Of a DNA stretch of 64,000 nucleotides, positions 9,530-18,899 are shown piece after piece. The notes beneath the pieces were generated by a model. It did not search any database, was not told the DNA's origin, and saw only the letters and a program-made list of their open reading frames with translations. Location of the stretch: assembly GCF_029285175.1 (NCBI RefSeq), contig NZ_JABEDH010000001.1:1426001-1490000 (forward strand). The letters are read 5' to 3'. Within the stretch, counting starts at the first letter, position 1; each line of letters begins with the position of its first letter. The stretch comes from Sulfitobacter sp. M05. Lineage in GTDB: Bacteria; Pseudomonadota; Alphaproteobacteria; Rhodobacterales; Rhodobacteraceae. Both the position numbers and the translations under genes were made by a program.

Positions 9530-10588
9530 CTAGGCAGACTGACGCATAATCAGCCTGCCCTCATAAAGTACGGTCTCATGCGGGCGGCTGCGCTCACCGG
9601 ATTCGACAACATCAAACAGGGTCTTCACAGCGCGGCGTGACATCGCATCATAGTCTTGTGCAATGGTCGTCAGCGGCGGACAGGTGTATCGCGAAAACGG
9701 GTGATCGTCCTGCCCCGCGACCCGCAGTTCGCAGTCCGCGTCGCGCCCCACACGCAGACCTTTTTCATAGCAAGCGGTCAACAGCCCAATGGCAAGCCGG
9801 TCATTGCTGCATAATACGGTGTTTGTCGAAAACCCGCCGGCCTCCAGCGTCTGGATACCGCCGGCACGACCAATTTCCTCAAAAGACCACCCCTGCCCGT
9901 CCACCTTAACTATCGTCGGTTCGAACCCCAGCTGCGCCATTGCGTCCAGATACCCCTGACGTCGCTTGTTGGCATTGGGGTTGGCGGGGTCTTTCATCTC
10001 GAAAAAACACGGCGGTTCGCCGGTGCGGCTAAGGTATTCAACCATCAACATGGAAAACTGCGGGTTGTCCGACCCGATAAACGCCAGCCCGACATCCGGC
10101 AGATTACTGTCAAACAGCACGGTCGGCACATCTTCGCAAAATGACGCCACTGCCCCGTTGTCCGAAACCCGCCCCAAGGGCGCGATCAAGGCCCCGGCCG
10201 GTTTAAGCGCCCGCAGGTTCTCAAGAATCTCGCGTTCCAAATTTGGGTCGCCATGTGAACTATACAAAGTCGGGCTGTACCCTGCATCAATACAGCGCTG
10301 TTCTATGTTCCGTGCAATTTCGGCGAAAAACGGGTCCGCCAGATAGGGAACAAGAATGCCAACGTTCTTGGTCAGTTTGCGGTTCTGGTTCATCGCAAAG
10401 ATATTAGGCCGGTAGTCATGCTCCTCCAGCGCCGCCTCGATCCGCGCACGGGTGGTTGCCCGCACAGAGCTGGGATCGTGGAAATATTTCGAGACCGTAG
10501 GGCGCGACAATCCGCTGACGGAGGCGAACTCCTCCATGTTCCTGATTTTCGTGTATTCCATAGGGCGCGCAAAATCCTTACGATGCAT
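9530..10588 (-). CDS. LacI family regulator of the polyol operon
   Basis: A 352-residue protein with an N-terminal LacI helix-turn-helix (MEEFASVSGLSRPTVSKYF), hinge region (RPNIFAMNQNR) and a periplasmic-binding-protein-like effector domain from about residue 75. It would sense a polyol or sugar-phosphate and control the downstream smo/mtl/frk genes. The ATG at 10588 is used; the ATG at 10561 (MEYTKIRN) places the HTH at the usual distance from the N-terminus and has AAGGA upstream, so it is an alternative. It lies on the same strand directly upstream of smoE. Confidence 0.85.
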   Translation of the reverse strand: MHRKDFARPMEYTKIRNMEEFASVSGLSRPTVSKYFHDPSSVRATTRARIEAALEEHDYRPNIFAMNQNRKLTKNVGILVPYLADPFFAEIARNIEQRCIDAGYSPTLYSSHGDPNLEREILENLRALKPAGALIAPLGRVSDNGAVASFCEDVPTVLFDSNLPDVGLAFIGSDNPQFSMLMVEYLSRTGEPPCFFEMKDPANPNANKRRQGYLDAMAQLGFEPTIVKVDGQGWSFEEIGRAGGIQTLEAGGFSTNTVLCSNDRLAIGLLTACYEKGLRVGRDADCELRVAGQDDHPFSRYTCPPLTTIAQDYDAMSRRAVKTLFDVVESGERSRPHETVLYEGRLIMRQSA

Positions 10589-11100
10589 TATGTCACCAGC
10601 AGAGAAACTTTACGGCACAGTTTAAAAATTGTCGCGCGGAAATTTCAACTTTTCCAGAGATCGGCCCGCACTGATTCTATCTTCCCCCCCTTTTGACGGG
10701 ATTTCAAAGCACAAGCGGGACCGGACATAACTCCCTCCAAACGGGAGTTTGTGGCAAGGTGGATGCGCATTTGTAAACAATCCTCCTCCTGAAACCCCAA
10801 TGTTGTCAAAACCTGCCAGAAACAGACTGTTTCTCCGGGTTTTCATCAAATGAGGCGAAAATGAGTTATAGATGCGGTGTGAATATTGCGTCTGCCCGGT
10901 TCCCGTCGAGAACCTGACAAGTTTCGGTCACTCTGTTTGAGCGAGTTGTTGTCAGAAAGTGAGCTGGATCGTTGCAGGAAGTGGTTAATTTTGGCGTTGA
11001 AACCCAACCTTTCCCCTTCCCAGCACTCGGACAGGACAGTATTCCGGCATCCAAAGGGTGTCTGCCTTTTTTAGAACGTATTTGACCCTGGGGGGTTGGA
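10589..11100. other. Divergent promoter region between polyol regulator and EPS locus
   Basis: This 512-bp gap separates the minus-strand LacI gene from the plus-strand priming transferase gene, so it should hold both promoters. I see a candidate LacI operator (10627-10644) and an inverted repeat AACTCCC-N7-GGGAGTT at 10729-10749 with no T-run after it. The open frames crossing it show no protein-like features. Confidence 0.5.
10627..10644. promoter_or_regulatory. Candidate LacI-family operator upstream of the regulator gene
   Basis: AATTGTC-GCGC-GGAAATT is an imperfect palindrome (five of seven arm positions match) centred on GCGC. It lies about 40 bp upstream of the LacI gene start and shares CGCGCGGAAA with the site upstream of smoE. 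This suggests autoregulation by the same repressor. Confidence 0.35.
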
Positions 11101-11844
11101 ATGAAAGATAATTTAACAAATTCCGCCGATTTCGGGATTTTTCCATTTTCAAATGGGACCACTTTTGGCGACTCTGCCGTGGCCCATCCAAGTCAGGTTT
11201 GGGATGCTGCACTTGCCGCCAAGCCCGGACCGATAAATTTGTATCGTCACCTTGGCAAACGCGTCATGGACATTTTGTTTGTTCTGCTGACCCTGCCGTT
11301 TTCCTTGCCTATTATCGGCCTGTCCGCTCTTGCCCTGTGGCTGAGCGGCGGCACCCCCTTCTACACACAGCAACGTCTGGGTGCCGACGGCAAACAATTC
11401 TCGATCTTCAAGCTGCGCACCATGGTGGCGAATGCCGATCAGGTTCTGGAAGACTATCTGGCCAAAGACCCCGAAATGCGCCGCGAATGGGACGAAATCC
11501 AGAAACTGCGCAACGATCCGCGCATCACCCCGTTGGGGCATTTCCTGCGCAAGACCTCGATGGACGAATTGCCACAACTGTTTAACGTGTTGTTCGGCGA
11601 CATGAGCCTTGTCGGTCCCCGCCCAATGATGCCTGAACAGTTGGAAATGTACGGCGATCCGACCCATTATAATGCCGTCAAACCCGGCATCACCGGTCTA
11701 TGGCAGGTGTCGGCGCGCAACAGTGAACGCTTTACTTACCGCAACGAAGTAGACAGCGCCTACGAACGATCCCTGACGCTGAAACTTGACCTCACAATCC
11801 TCTTCAAAACCATTGGTGTGGTTTTGCGCCCAACAGGTCACTAG
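11101..11844 (+). CDS. Priming sugar-phosphate transferase (ExoY/WcaJ-like)
   Basis: A 247-residue bacterial sugar transferase that would move a hexose-1-phosphate from a UDP-sugar to undecaprenyl phosphate, the first step of EPS repeat-unit assembly at the inner membrane. It has one N-terminal hydrophobic helix (residues 57-79), then the family blocks PFYTQQRLGADGKQFSIFKLRTM, RKTSMDELPQLFNVL, MSLVGPRPMM and PGITGLWQVSAR. The length fits the short ExoY type without the extra membrane domain of WbaP. It opens the plus-strand part of the EPS locus. Confidence 0.9.
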   Translation: MKDNLTNSADFGIFPFSNGTTFGDSAVAHPSQVWDAALAAKPGPINLYRHLGKRVMDILFVLLTLPFSLPIIGLSALALWLSGGTPFYTQQRLGADGKQFSIFKLRTMVANADQVLEDYLAKDPEMRREWDEIQKLRNDPRITPLGHFLRKTSMDELPQLFNVLFGDMSLVGPRPMMPEQLEMYGDPTHYNAVKPGITGLWQVSARNSERFTYRNEVDSAYERSLTLKLDLTILFKTIGVVLRPTGH

Positions 11845-11919
11845 ATATGAGGGACGATGTTGAGATGGTACAAAAAGGTATAAACAGGTCTGATGCCCAA
11901 AGATCCGAAGGAGACTACA

Positions 11920-12876
11920 ATGCGTGATTTGCAAATCACAGAGGATCTCCACGCCGAGATGTTGGACACGCCGGTCGTGATGTCAAAAGCGGGCATGCGG
12001 CACAGCATCCGCCCACGCCGCGCACTGATTGATGACGCTGGCAAGGTAACGCCAACGCGGGCACTGCCTGCCACCGCAAAGACGCAGGTATCCCAAGCTC
12101 AGACTCCTGCTGATCTGACGGCAGATATGGCACCGGCCTTTCCGGGGCAGTATGCTCCTGATACCAACCTGCCCCGCTGGCACGAACTGGATCGCGTCGA
12201 ACCCGGTACCCGCGGCAAAGACGGGACCGCCCTGCCGGTCGTCGACGCCGCCCGTGACAGCGCATCGGTGCGTGCTTTTGATCAGCTGCGCACAAGATTG
12301 CGTCAGATCACTCAAGAACATGGCTGGACCAATATCGGCATCACCACCCCGACCTCGGGCTGTGGCAACACCTTCACCGCGATGAACCTTGCGCTGAGCC
12401 TGTCGCGGGTCAAAGGATCGCGGACTGTATTGATGGATTTCAACCTGCGCCGCCCGGGCATCGCCAAGGCGTTTGACATCACCCCACGCGGTGCCATGCG
12501 CGATTTCCTGATGGGCCACGCGCCGATCGGGGATCATATGGTCAAGGTCAGTGACACCTTGGCGCTGGGTCTGAACAACAGTCCCGATACCGAAGCCGCA
12601 GAAACACTTCAGTCCGCAGAAACCGCCCAGACAATGGCGCAGATGCGCGCCGCTTTGCAGCCCGAAATCGTGCTGTATGATCTTCCGGCGATGCTGACCC
12701 ATGATGACGTGTCCGCGTTCCTGCCCCAGCTTGACGGTGTTTTGCTGGTCTCCGACGGCACCCAGACCATGGGCCGTGAGTTGATGGAATGCGAACGCCT
12801 GTTGAACAATCAGGTGCCACTCTTGGGCGTTGTGCTGAACCGGGCCCGTGCGGATTCTGTCCCGCGCTATAACTGA
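11920..12876 (+). CDS. CpsD/CapB-like tyrosine-kinase ATPase with degenerate P-loop
   Basis: A 318-residue cytoplasmic ATPase of the polysaccharide co-polymerase kinase family (CpsD, Wzc/ExoP C-terminal domain). I chose ATG 11920 because AAGGAG lies 6 bp upstream; a farther ATG at 11893 lacks this. Residues 1-115 look disordered, then the MinD-like fold. The Walker A is TSGCGNTFT, with Asn at residue 150 where family members have the nucleotide-binding Lys. The Walker A' reads MDFNLRRPG, with Asn in place of the second Asp. The Walker B is DLPAML. There is no tyrosine cluster at the C-terminus, only one Tyr. It lies between the priming transferase and the chain-length protein, as expected for an EPS regulator, but kinase activity is doubtful. 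Confidence 0.8.
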   Translation: MRDLQITEDLHAEMLDTPVVMSKAGMRHSIRPRRALIDDAGKVTPTRALPATAKTQVSQAQTPADLTADMAPAFPGQYAPDTNLPRWHELDRVEPGTRGKDGTALPVVDAARDSASVRAFDQLRTRLRQITQEHGWTNIGITTPTSGCGNTFTAMNLALSLSRVKGSRTVLMDFNLRRPGIAKAFDITPRGAMRDFLMGHAPIGDHMVKVSDTLALGLNNSPDTEAAETLQSAETAQTMAQMRAALQPEIVLYDLPAMLTHDDVSAFLPQLDGVLLVSDGTQTMGRELMECERLLNNQVPLLGVVLNRARADSVPRYN

Positions 12877-12879
12877 GAA

Positions 12880-12909
12880 CGGGCGTTATCGCGCCCGCCT
12901 CTGGTTTTT
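12880..12909 (+). terminator. Weak intrinsic terminator or attenuator after the ATPase gene
   Basis: CGGGCG-TTATCG-CGCCCG forms a 6-bp GC stem 3 bp after the stop codon, followed a few bases later by GGTTTTT. The gap between stem and T-run makes it weak; it may lower transcription into the chain-length gene. Confidence 0.4.
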
Positions 12910-13043
12910 CCGATCCTAAGGCGAAACCTCTCATCTTCTGATTGTTTTTGCCCTATTCTGGTCAGAATTTTCTGATCAAAGGGCATATCTTCCGGCACGC
13001 TTGGCGTTTGTCGGAGAATCAAAACTGGGATATGTAGGGACTG

Positions 13044-14354
13044 ATGGGACCAATTTTTTCAATGGCCGATTTCTTGGACATGCTGCGCCGTCGCGTGGGT
13101 GTGATCTCGGCTGTGATCATTGCAGGTTGCTTTGCGTCGGTGATCTGGGCCGTATCTGTTCCTCACCTCTACCAATCCTCCGAAGTTTTGCAGATTGAGC
13201 AGCCGCAGATATCCGACGAACTGGCGCGTTCAACCGTCGAAAGCTCTGCCGCGCGGCGCTTGCAGCTGATCGAACAGCAACTGATGGCGCATAACAATCT
13301 GGTAAAAGTCATCAACCAGTTTGGCCTTTACGGCAATGCTGGCACTTCCGGGATGTCTGAAAAGGTTGACTTGCTGCGTCAAGCCGTGACGATCACCGGC
13401 GTTGCCGCGGTCCGTGAAGGCTTCGCCGATGATGGTGCAATTGCGGTGCTGACCATTACCGCCGAAATGGATTCCCCCGAAACCGCACAGGCCATCGCCC
13501 ATTTGTTTGCGGATCAGACCCGTGCCCTTGCAACCTCGCAACGCCAAGTGCAAACCAGAGAGACGCTTGCCTTTTTTGAAGAACAGGAAAAGGCCGTGCA
13601 GGCGGAGATTGCCAAACTGGAGACAGAACTGGCAGAGTTTCGCAGCGCCAACGACATTTCCATCGAAGGGTCACTGGACTTTAGCCGCTCGGAATTGGGC
13701 AGCCTCAATGACGCCCTGCTGACATTGGACCGTGAAATCATCTCGGCGCAGCTTGCCCTTGAAAACATTGACCGCAGCGGAAACACCCGCGCCGCAACCG
13801 TCAAACGCGAGGAAGAAGAACTGGGCCGGCTGCTGGACAGCCTGAACACCCAGCGCCAGCTGTTGCTGGACCGGCGCGCCGCGCTGAGCGCCAGCATCGA
13901 AACCCGCCCGGAAGTGGAGCGGACTTTGGCTGAATTCGAACGCCGCTCTGAACAGCTGAACGAGCGGCTGGGCGATATTTCAACCCGCCGCAGTGAAGCC
14001 GAAGTCGGATTTACGCTGGAAAGTGCCTCGCGCGGTGAACGTTTTGTCACGCTTGAGGAGGCGCGGGTTCCCGAGTTTCCAATCAGCATGAGCCGTAAGA
14101 AACGGGTTTTATTGGGGGTTGCCGGCGCCACCGGTCTGGGGCTGCTTATTGCATTTTTACTGGAACTGCGCCGCCCCGTGATCCGCACCGCACGCCAGAT
14201 GCAGCGCGAAACCGGATTGTTGCCGGTGGTTTCTATCCCCGAAACGCGCAGCCCCAAAGAACGCAAAGGAATTGCCAAACTTTGGCAGGAACGTAGCGAA
14301 GCCGGGTTGCAGGGCCGCGCAGCACGGCAGGCCCGCCATCCCGCAAACCGATAA
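13044..14354 (+). CDS. Wzz/ExoP-type polysaccharide chain-length determinant
   Basis: A 436-residue inner-membrane co-polymerase. It has a transmembrane helix at about residues 19-39, a long periplasmic coiled-coil region (about 150-330, rich in EEQEKAVQAEIAKLETEL-type heptads), and a second helix at about 353-372 preceded by SRKKR. A basic cytoplasmic tail follows, without any kinase domain. It would set EPS chain length and partner with the separate ATPase encoded upstream, the two-gene form of ExoP/Wzc. ATG 13044 has AGGGA upstream; ATG 13062 (MADFLDM) is an alternative. Confidence 0.85.
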   Translation: MGPIFSMADFLDMLRRRVGVISAVIIAGCFASVIWAVSVPHLYQSSEVLQIEQPQISDELARSTVESSAARRLQLIEQQLMAHNNLVKVINQFGLYGNAGTSGMSEKVDLLRQAVTITGVAAVREGFADDGAIAVLTITAEMDSPETAQAIAHLFADQTRALATSQRQVQTRETLAFFEEQEKAVQAEIAKLETELAEFRSANDISIEGSLDFSRSELGSLNDALLTLDREIISAQLALENIDRSGNTRAATVKREEEELGRLLDSLNTQRQLLLDRRAALSASIETRPEVERTLAEFERRSEQLNERLGDISTRRSEAEVGFTLESASRGERFVTLEEARVPEFPISMSRKKRVLLGVAGATGLGLLIAFLLELRRPVIRTARQMQRETGLLPVVSIPETRSPKERKGIAKLWQERSEAGLQGRAARQARHPANR

Positions 14355-14368
14355 GGCGGAAAATCCCC

Positions 14369-15559
14369 TTGAAGATCGCGTATATTCTGAACACCTATCC
14401 GCAACCGTCACAAAGCTTTATCCGTCGCGAAATTCGCGCGCTTGAAGCCAGCGGCCAAGAGGTGTTGCGGCTGGCCATGCGCCCGGGCAGTGACCCACTG
14501 GTTGACCCGCAAGACCGGGAAGAGGCCGAACGCACCGAATATGTGCTGGCCGGCGGCAAGATACCCCTGCTGGCGGCAAGTTGGCGCGCCGCGAGACGCG
14601 ATTTTGCCCTGTTCTGGCAGGCCATACGAACCGCCCTTTCTGTGGGCCGCGCATCCGAAGTTGGCGTGCTGCGGCATCTGATCTACCTCGCTGAAGCGGC
14701 CTTTGTTGCCGAGCGTTGCCGTGCCGAGGGTGCCTCCCATGCGCATGCACATTTCGGCACCAATTCCGCCGCTGTAGCCATGTTCAGCGCATTGCTTGGT
14801 GGACCGAAATACAGTTTCACTGTGCATGGCCCGGAAGAATACGACGCCCCCCGCGCCCTGTCGTTGGGGACCAAGATCGCGCATTCGGATTTCACCGTGG
14901 CCATCACCCAATTTGGCCGCTCGCAATTGTGCCGCTGGGCCATCCCTGCGGATTGGGACAAGATCAAGGTCGTACATTGCGGGATTGAACCGCAGAAGTT
15001 TGCAGACCCTGCACCAATGCCTGATGGTACGCGTCGCCTTGTGGCCATCGGGCGGCTGGTAGAGCAAAAGGGCCAACTGGCGCTGATCAATGCGTTGGCG
15101 CAGGCGCAAGGCGACATCCACCTGACCCTGATCGGGGATGGTGAAATGCGCGGTGTGATCGAAACCGCCGTTGCCCGGCACAAACTGCAAGACCGCGTGA
15201 CCCTGACCGGCTGGCTTGACGAGGCCGCGGTGAATGGCGCGCTTGCCGCGTCTCATGGGTTGGTCATGCCCAGCTTTGCCGAGGGGCTGCCGATGGTGGT
15301 GATGGAAGCCATGGCCGCCGCCCGGCCCGTTATCGCCACCTATATCGCCGGCACACCGGAGTTGGTGCAAGATGGCACCCACGGTTGGCTGGTACCGGCC
15401 GGAGATGTGGCGGCACTGGCCGACGCGATGGACGATTTTGCAAAAACCCCATTGGACCAACTGACCCGCATGGGCACCAAAGCCCGTCAGCGGGTGCTAG
15501 AGCGCCACGACATCACCACCGAAGCGGCCAAACTGGCCACCCATATCAGCGGTTCCTAA
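14369..15559 (+). CDS. Glycosyltransferase family 4 (GT-B fold)
   Basis: A 396-residue glycosyltransferase. The N-terminus MKIAYILNTYPQPSQSFIRREI is the donor-fold opening seen in EPS GT4 enzymes, HAHFGTNSA and VHGPEEYDAP lie mid-protein, and the C-terminal half carries the nucleotide-sugar E-x7-E motif (EGLPMVVMEAMAAARP). It would add a sugar to the lipid-linked repeat unit. The start is TTG 14369 with GGCGGA upstream, 14 bp after the chain-length gene. Its stop overlaps the stop of the convergent GT2 gene by 4 bp. Confidence 0.85.
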   Translation: MKIAYILNTYPQPSQSFIRREIRALEASGQEVLRLAMRPGSDPLVDPQDREEAERTEYVLAGGKIPLLAASWRAARRDFALFWQAIRTALSVGRASEVGVLRHLIYLAEAAFVAERCRAEGASHAHAHFGTNSAAVAMFSALLGGPKYSFTVHGPEEYDAPRALSLGTKIAHSDFTVAITQFGRSQLCRWAIPADWDKIKVVHCGIEPQKFADPAPMPDGTRRLVAIGRLVEQKGQLALINALAQAQGDIHLTLIGDGEMRGVIETAVARHKLQDRVTLTGWLDEAAVNGALAASHGLVMPSFAEGLPMVVMEAMAAARPVIATYIAGTPELVQDGTHGWLVPAGDVAALADAMDDFAKTPLDQLTRMGTKARQRVLERHDITTEAAKLATHISGS

Positions 15560-16389
15560 CGCCCGCGCACCCAACGGTTGCCGCTGCGCAGAATGGGCAG
15601 GCGAATGGCGATCCGCACCGCGACAAAAGCGACAAAGGCCACCGGATCCCATAGGGCCCGTTTCCACACCGGCACCGTCTGATCATGGGTGTCGTCGTTG
15701 ACCATCAACTCGGGATACTGTTCTTCGATCTCGGCCACCCCGATGTCCTGACGACGGCGCACCTGAACCAGACGGGTAAACCCTTCGATCATCGGCCAGT
15801 CATAGCCCGCGGGCACACTCAACCGTTCAGCCGGGGCAAAGTTCAATCGGGCATAGGTGTCATCAGAAATGATGTCGGGCCAGTCATCCCACCGCGCCCG
15901 CCCCGCGCGGTTCATCGCAAACACACCAAAGCCGGGCACACCATGGACCATAAACGGTGTGGTCAGCCAAAACCGCGTGTAATGCCGCGTCAGCGCGTCA
16001 TCCCCGCTGAGCGTAACATTGGGGCGCCCGCTGGCATAGCGCGGTGCATCCACATCCAGAACCTGTGCGATCTGGGGGATCACCTGCGGCGAAACCACCA
16101 CATCCGCATCAAGGTAAATCAACACCTCGCCTACGGCGGCCGCCTCGCCCTTGTTCCACGCATTCAACTTGCCGCCCTGCGCAAGATCCAGCACCTTCAG
16201 CTGCCAGCCCCTGGCCACAGCCTGCGGGGCAAAACCACGGGCAATCTCCGCCGTATTGTCGGTGCAACCATTGGCGACAACCACCACCTGCACGTCCCCC
16301 GCAACCGCCTCTGAGGCCAGCAGCGCCGACAGGCAGGCCGGCAAATAGGCCGCTTCGTTATGGGCGGGGATCAGAACCGAGGTCTTCAT
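15556..16389 (-). CDS. Glycosyltransferase family 2
   Basis: A 277-residue GT-A glycosyltransferase starting MKTSVLIPAHNEAAYLPACL, with VVVANGCTDNT for the nucleotide and YLDADVVVSP as the DxD-like metal site. It lacks obvious membrane helices. The ATG overlaps the stop of the SGNH-glycosidase gene (ATGA), making it the last gene of the PKS/NRPS operon. A longer frame upstream only duplicates that gene in another frame. The acceptor is unknown. Confidence 0.85.
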   Translation of the reverse strand: MKTSVLIPAHNEAAYLPACLSALLASEAVAGDVQVVVVANGCTDNTAEIARGFAPQAVARGWQLKVLDLAQGGKLNAWNKGEAAAVGEVLIYLDADVVVSPQVIPQIAQVLDVDAPRYASGRPNVTLSGDDALTRHYTRFWLTTPFMVHGVPGFGVFAMNRAGRARWDDWPDIISDDTYARLNFAPAERLSVPAGYDWPMIEGFTRLVQVRRRQDIGVAEIEEQYPELMVNDDTHDQTVPVWKRALWDPVAFVAFVAVRIAIRLPILRSGNRWVRGR

Positions 16390-18899
16390 TGAAACGCCAC
16401 CAAAGCATCCCAGCGCGGATTGCTGTCGTCCAGATGGCGCAGCGCCCCCCATGATCCCCATTTTGTCGGAGCATAGACATCCGAATAGGCGTTGAACAAT
16501 TGCCCGCCAGCGGCCTTCCACCCTTTGAGCAAACCCGCATAAAGATGGCCCATTTCGTCAGAGTAATTCAGGTGATGCATAAATTCGGTCAAGGTTGCAT
16601 CCTCTACCAGCCCGCCAATGCCGACAATATGACTGCCCCCTTCGTACATGACCAGATCAAGATCATTCTTGCGGGCAACCTGTGCGTGATGAGGCCAGAC
16701 CCGCCCAACCAGATCGTGCAACGTATCCTCGGACCTGCCGCTGACGCTGCCGTCTGTTAACTCGCGCCCGGCCAGCTCGCTTGCATGATCAAACCGGCGA
16801 GCCGCGACGTAACCCTCCAACGCCTTGCCCGTCAGCCCCTGTGCCTGCGCCTGCCCTTGGGCCTTGGCCGCGCTTTGCGCCAACCAGTCTTTGACCATGT
16901 CCTGACGGTCATCCAACCCCAGAACCCCGCCAAAATAACCGCTGACCGCATAGGCATCAAATGCCTCGACCGGCGGTGACAGCCCCTCGGCCACGGCCAA
17001 AGGCGCGGTGAAGGCCTCGTCTTCCAGACCCAGCCAGCCTGTTTGTGACGAAATCACGTTGACCAGCCGCCCTTCCGGCTCTTTTGCAAAGACCTCCGAC
17101 CATATTCGCGCCACTTCAGCGGCCCGCAGACCGTAAAGCTGCATCCATTTGTCCTTTTGCCCCCACCGCGCCAGCGCGACCTCATCCGCCCAAACCGCCT
17201 GCGCAAACTGCCAGTTCCAGACTTCGTTGGAAAACTCGACATAGGCCGTAAGTTCGGGATCAAGCCGGGTGCGCACCAGCTCTGCATAGGCGCGGACAAA
17301 ATCATCTTCCGCCAGATGCGGGATGTTGAACCACGGATCACTCTCCAGCTCATTGGCCAGATCAATCATCACCTCAACGGGCACCCCCTCGGCATAGCTG
17401 ACATCCGTGACCTGTGGCCGCTGTGCCCAGTCCGAAAGCTGGCTGTTATTGGTTTCGGCCCAGTCCATAAACCGCAATGCGCGAAACTGGCCGATATGGG
17501 CGGTCCATGCCGGATTGAACACCGCGCCCCGCGCGAAACGGCGGACATTATCGGTATGTACCACGCTAATGTTGCGCGGCGGGTTGGTGGTGTTGATACG
17601 CTGGATGCGGATGTCGACACTGCCCGGCCCCGGTGTGTAATCGAATGTCACCTCGCCCTTGCCATAGCGCACATTCTGCGCCCGCCCGGAGACTTCAATC
17701 ACACCCTTGCCATCAAACTTCAGCCGGTAGCGCCCCTTCAACGATACCGCAGCTTCGGGCATATCCGTCAGGATCAGCGTCCCAATACTGCCCAGGCTGC
17801 GCGGCATCTTCAGCGGCCAACCATCCGCATCCAGAAACCCTTCTGCGCGCAGCTCGGCCTGTTCCATGCCCCCCCATTGCCCCGCCTTGTGCCCGATCCA
17901 CGGGCGGGCGGTCTTCATCAGATCAAGGAAGGGCACCTGCGTACTCCAGTCTGTGACCGACGCCAATCCGATGGCAACGGCAGAGCTGCCCTCGACAGCG
18001 CCCTCATTGACAACACTCAGGTCTGCTGGTGGGCCGGTCGGAGCGGCAGGAGCCATGCTGGCCCGCCCCGCTGTGGTCAATGAAACAGGGGCCACGGGCA
18101 GGCTGCCGTAGGCCTGAACCGCCTCCCAAGCGATACGTTGCAAAACCCGGGCCGTATCTTCGTCCGGGGTGTCATAGGCTGTGCCGAACCGGTCTTTGAA
18201 ATCCACCGGCAGACCCAGCGGGTTCTGCCCTGTCAGGGTTGCATATTGCACCATCGCAACAAAATAATGCCCCTTGTCATTCAGATGAATATCATCGGCA
18301 AAAAGTGCGGCGATGTCAGCCATTCCCGCCACCTGACCGGCGGAAATTTCATCATAAAGCCGTGCCATCGCCTGCCCGGCGGGGATCAGCGTGACCGTGG
18401 CCCGGTCAGAGCGCGCACCTGCCGCCACCTCGGCGACGATACTTTCCCAGACCGGCAAATCCTGATCCAGCCGTGTGCGCCAAGGCACATCCGCCTTGGC
18501 GTCATGTTCCACGCGCTCGCCGCTGCCGCTTTTCAGACTGTGCCAGGTTTCCTGAACATAGATGTGCACCGCCGGATTAGCAGCCGTCGCCAGCCCCGCA
18601 AAAGCCTGTGCATATACACCGGTTTCAGAAAACTGCGTGTGGTTTTCAAGCGGCACCGCCTCGGTGAGAATCAGATGGCTTACCCCCCCTTCGGGCAGCA
18701 CCGCGCGGGCATCGACCCCTTCTGCGGTATGGGATTCAACCCAATTGTAGCGCAGGGGCGCCCCATTGATAATCTGCGCCTGAACCTCGGCGTCGCCGGT
18801 GCCCGCCAGCAGTGCCTGCTCAAGCATGGTAGGGCCGGTGGTCCCGAACAGGCTGTGCCCCACCATCAAAACCGAAAACAGGGATGCCAAACCGTTCAT
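16386..18899 (-). CDS. SGNH hydrolase fused to a putative clan-A glycosidase
   Basis: An 837-residue protein. The N-terminal 240 residues resemble SGNH/GDSL esterases: GHSL with the nucleophile Ser at residue 14, and D-D-I-H with Asp202 and His205. The C-terminal half (about 370-837) contains EFSNEVWNW, with a candidate acid/base Glu559, and MYEGGSH, with a candidate nucleophile Glu753; an Asn-Glu acid/base followed by a later Glu nucleophile is the pattern of clan GH-A glycoside hydrolases. The N-terminus is hydrophobic but lacks a clear signal peptide. ATG 18899 overlaps the previous gene's stop (ATGA). A role in deacylating and trimming the polysaccharide is inferred; substrate unknown. 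Confidence 0.6.
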   Translation of the reverse strand: MNGLASLFSVLMVGHSLFGTTGPTMLEQALLAGTGDAEVQAQIINGAPLRYNWVESHTAEGVDARAVLPEGGVSHLILTEAVPLENHTQFSETGVYAQAFAGLATAANPAVHIYVQETWHSLKSGSGERVEHDAKADVPWRTRLDQDLPVWESIVAEVAAGARSDRATVTLIPAGQAMARLYDEISAGQVAGMADIAALFADDIHLNDKGHYFVAMVQYATLTGQNPLGLPVDFKDRFGTAYDTPDEDTARVLQRIAWEAVQAYGSLPVAPVSLTTAGRASMAPAAPTGPPADLSVVNEGAVEGSSAVAIGLASVTDWSTQVPFLDLMKTARPWIGHKAGQWGGMEQAELRAEGFLDADGWPLKMPRSLGSIGTLILTDMPEAAVSLKGRYRLKFDGKGVIEVSGRAQNVRYGKGEVTFDYTPGPGSVDIRIQRINTTNPPRNISVVHTDNVRRFARGAVFNPAWTAHIGQFRALRFMDWAETNNSQLSDWAQRPQVTDVSYAEGVPVEVMIDLANELESDPWFNIPHLAEDDFVRAYAELVRTRLDPELTAYVEFSNEVWNWQFAQAVWADEVALARWGQKDKWMQLYGLRAAEVARIWSEVFAKEPEGRLVNVISSQTGWLGLEDEAFTAPLAVAEGLSPPVEAFDAYAVSGYFGGVLGLDDRQDMVKDWLAQSAAKAQGQAQAQGLTGKALEGYVAARRFDHASELAGRELTDGSVSGRSEDTLHDLVGRVWPHHAQVARKNDLDLVMYEGGSHIVGIGGLVEDATLTEFMHHLNYSDEMGHLYAGLLKGWKAAGGQLFNAYSDVYAPTKWGSWGALRHLDDSNPRWDALVAFQ

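Noticed and set aside
10729..10749. Intrinsic terminator at AACTCCC-N7-GGGAGTT
   Set aside because: No T-run follows on either strand, and it lies in a divergent promoter region.
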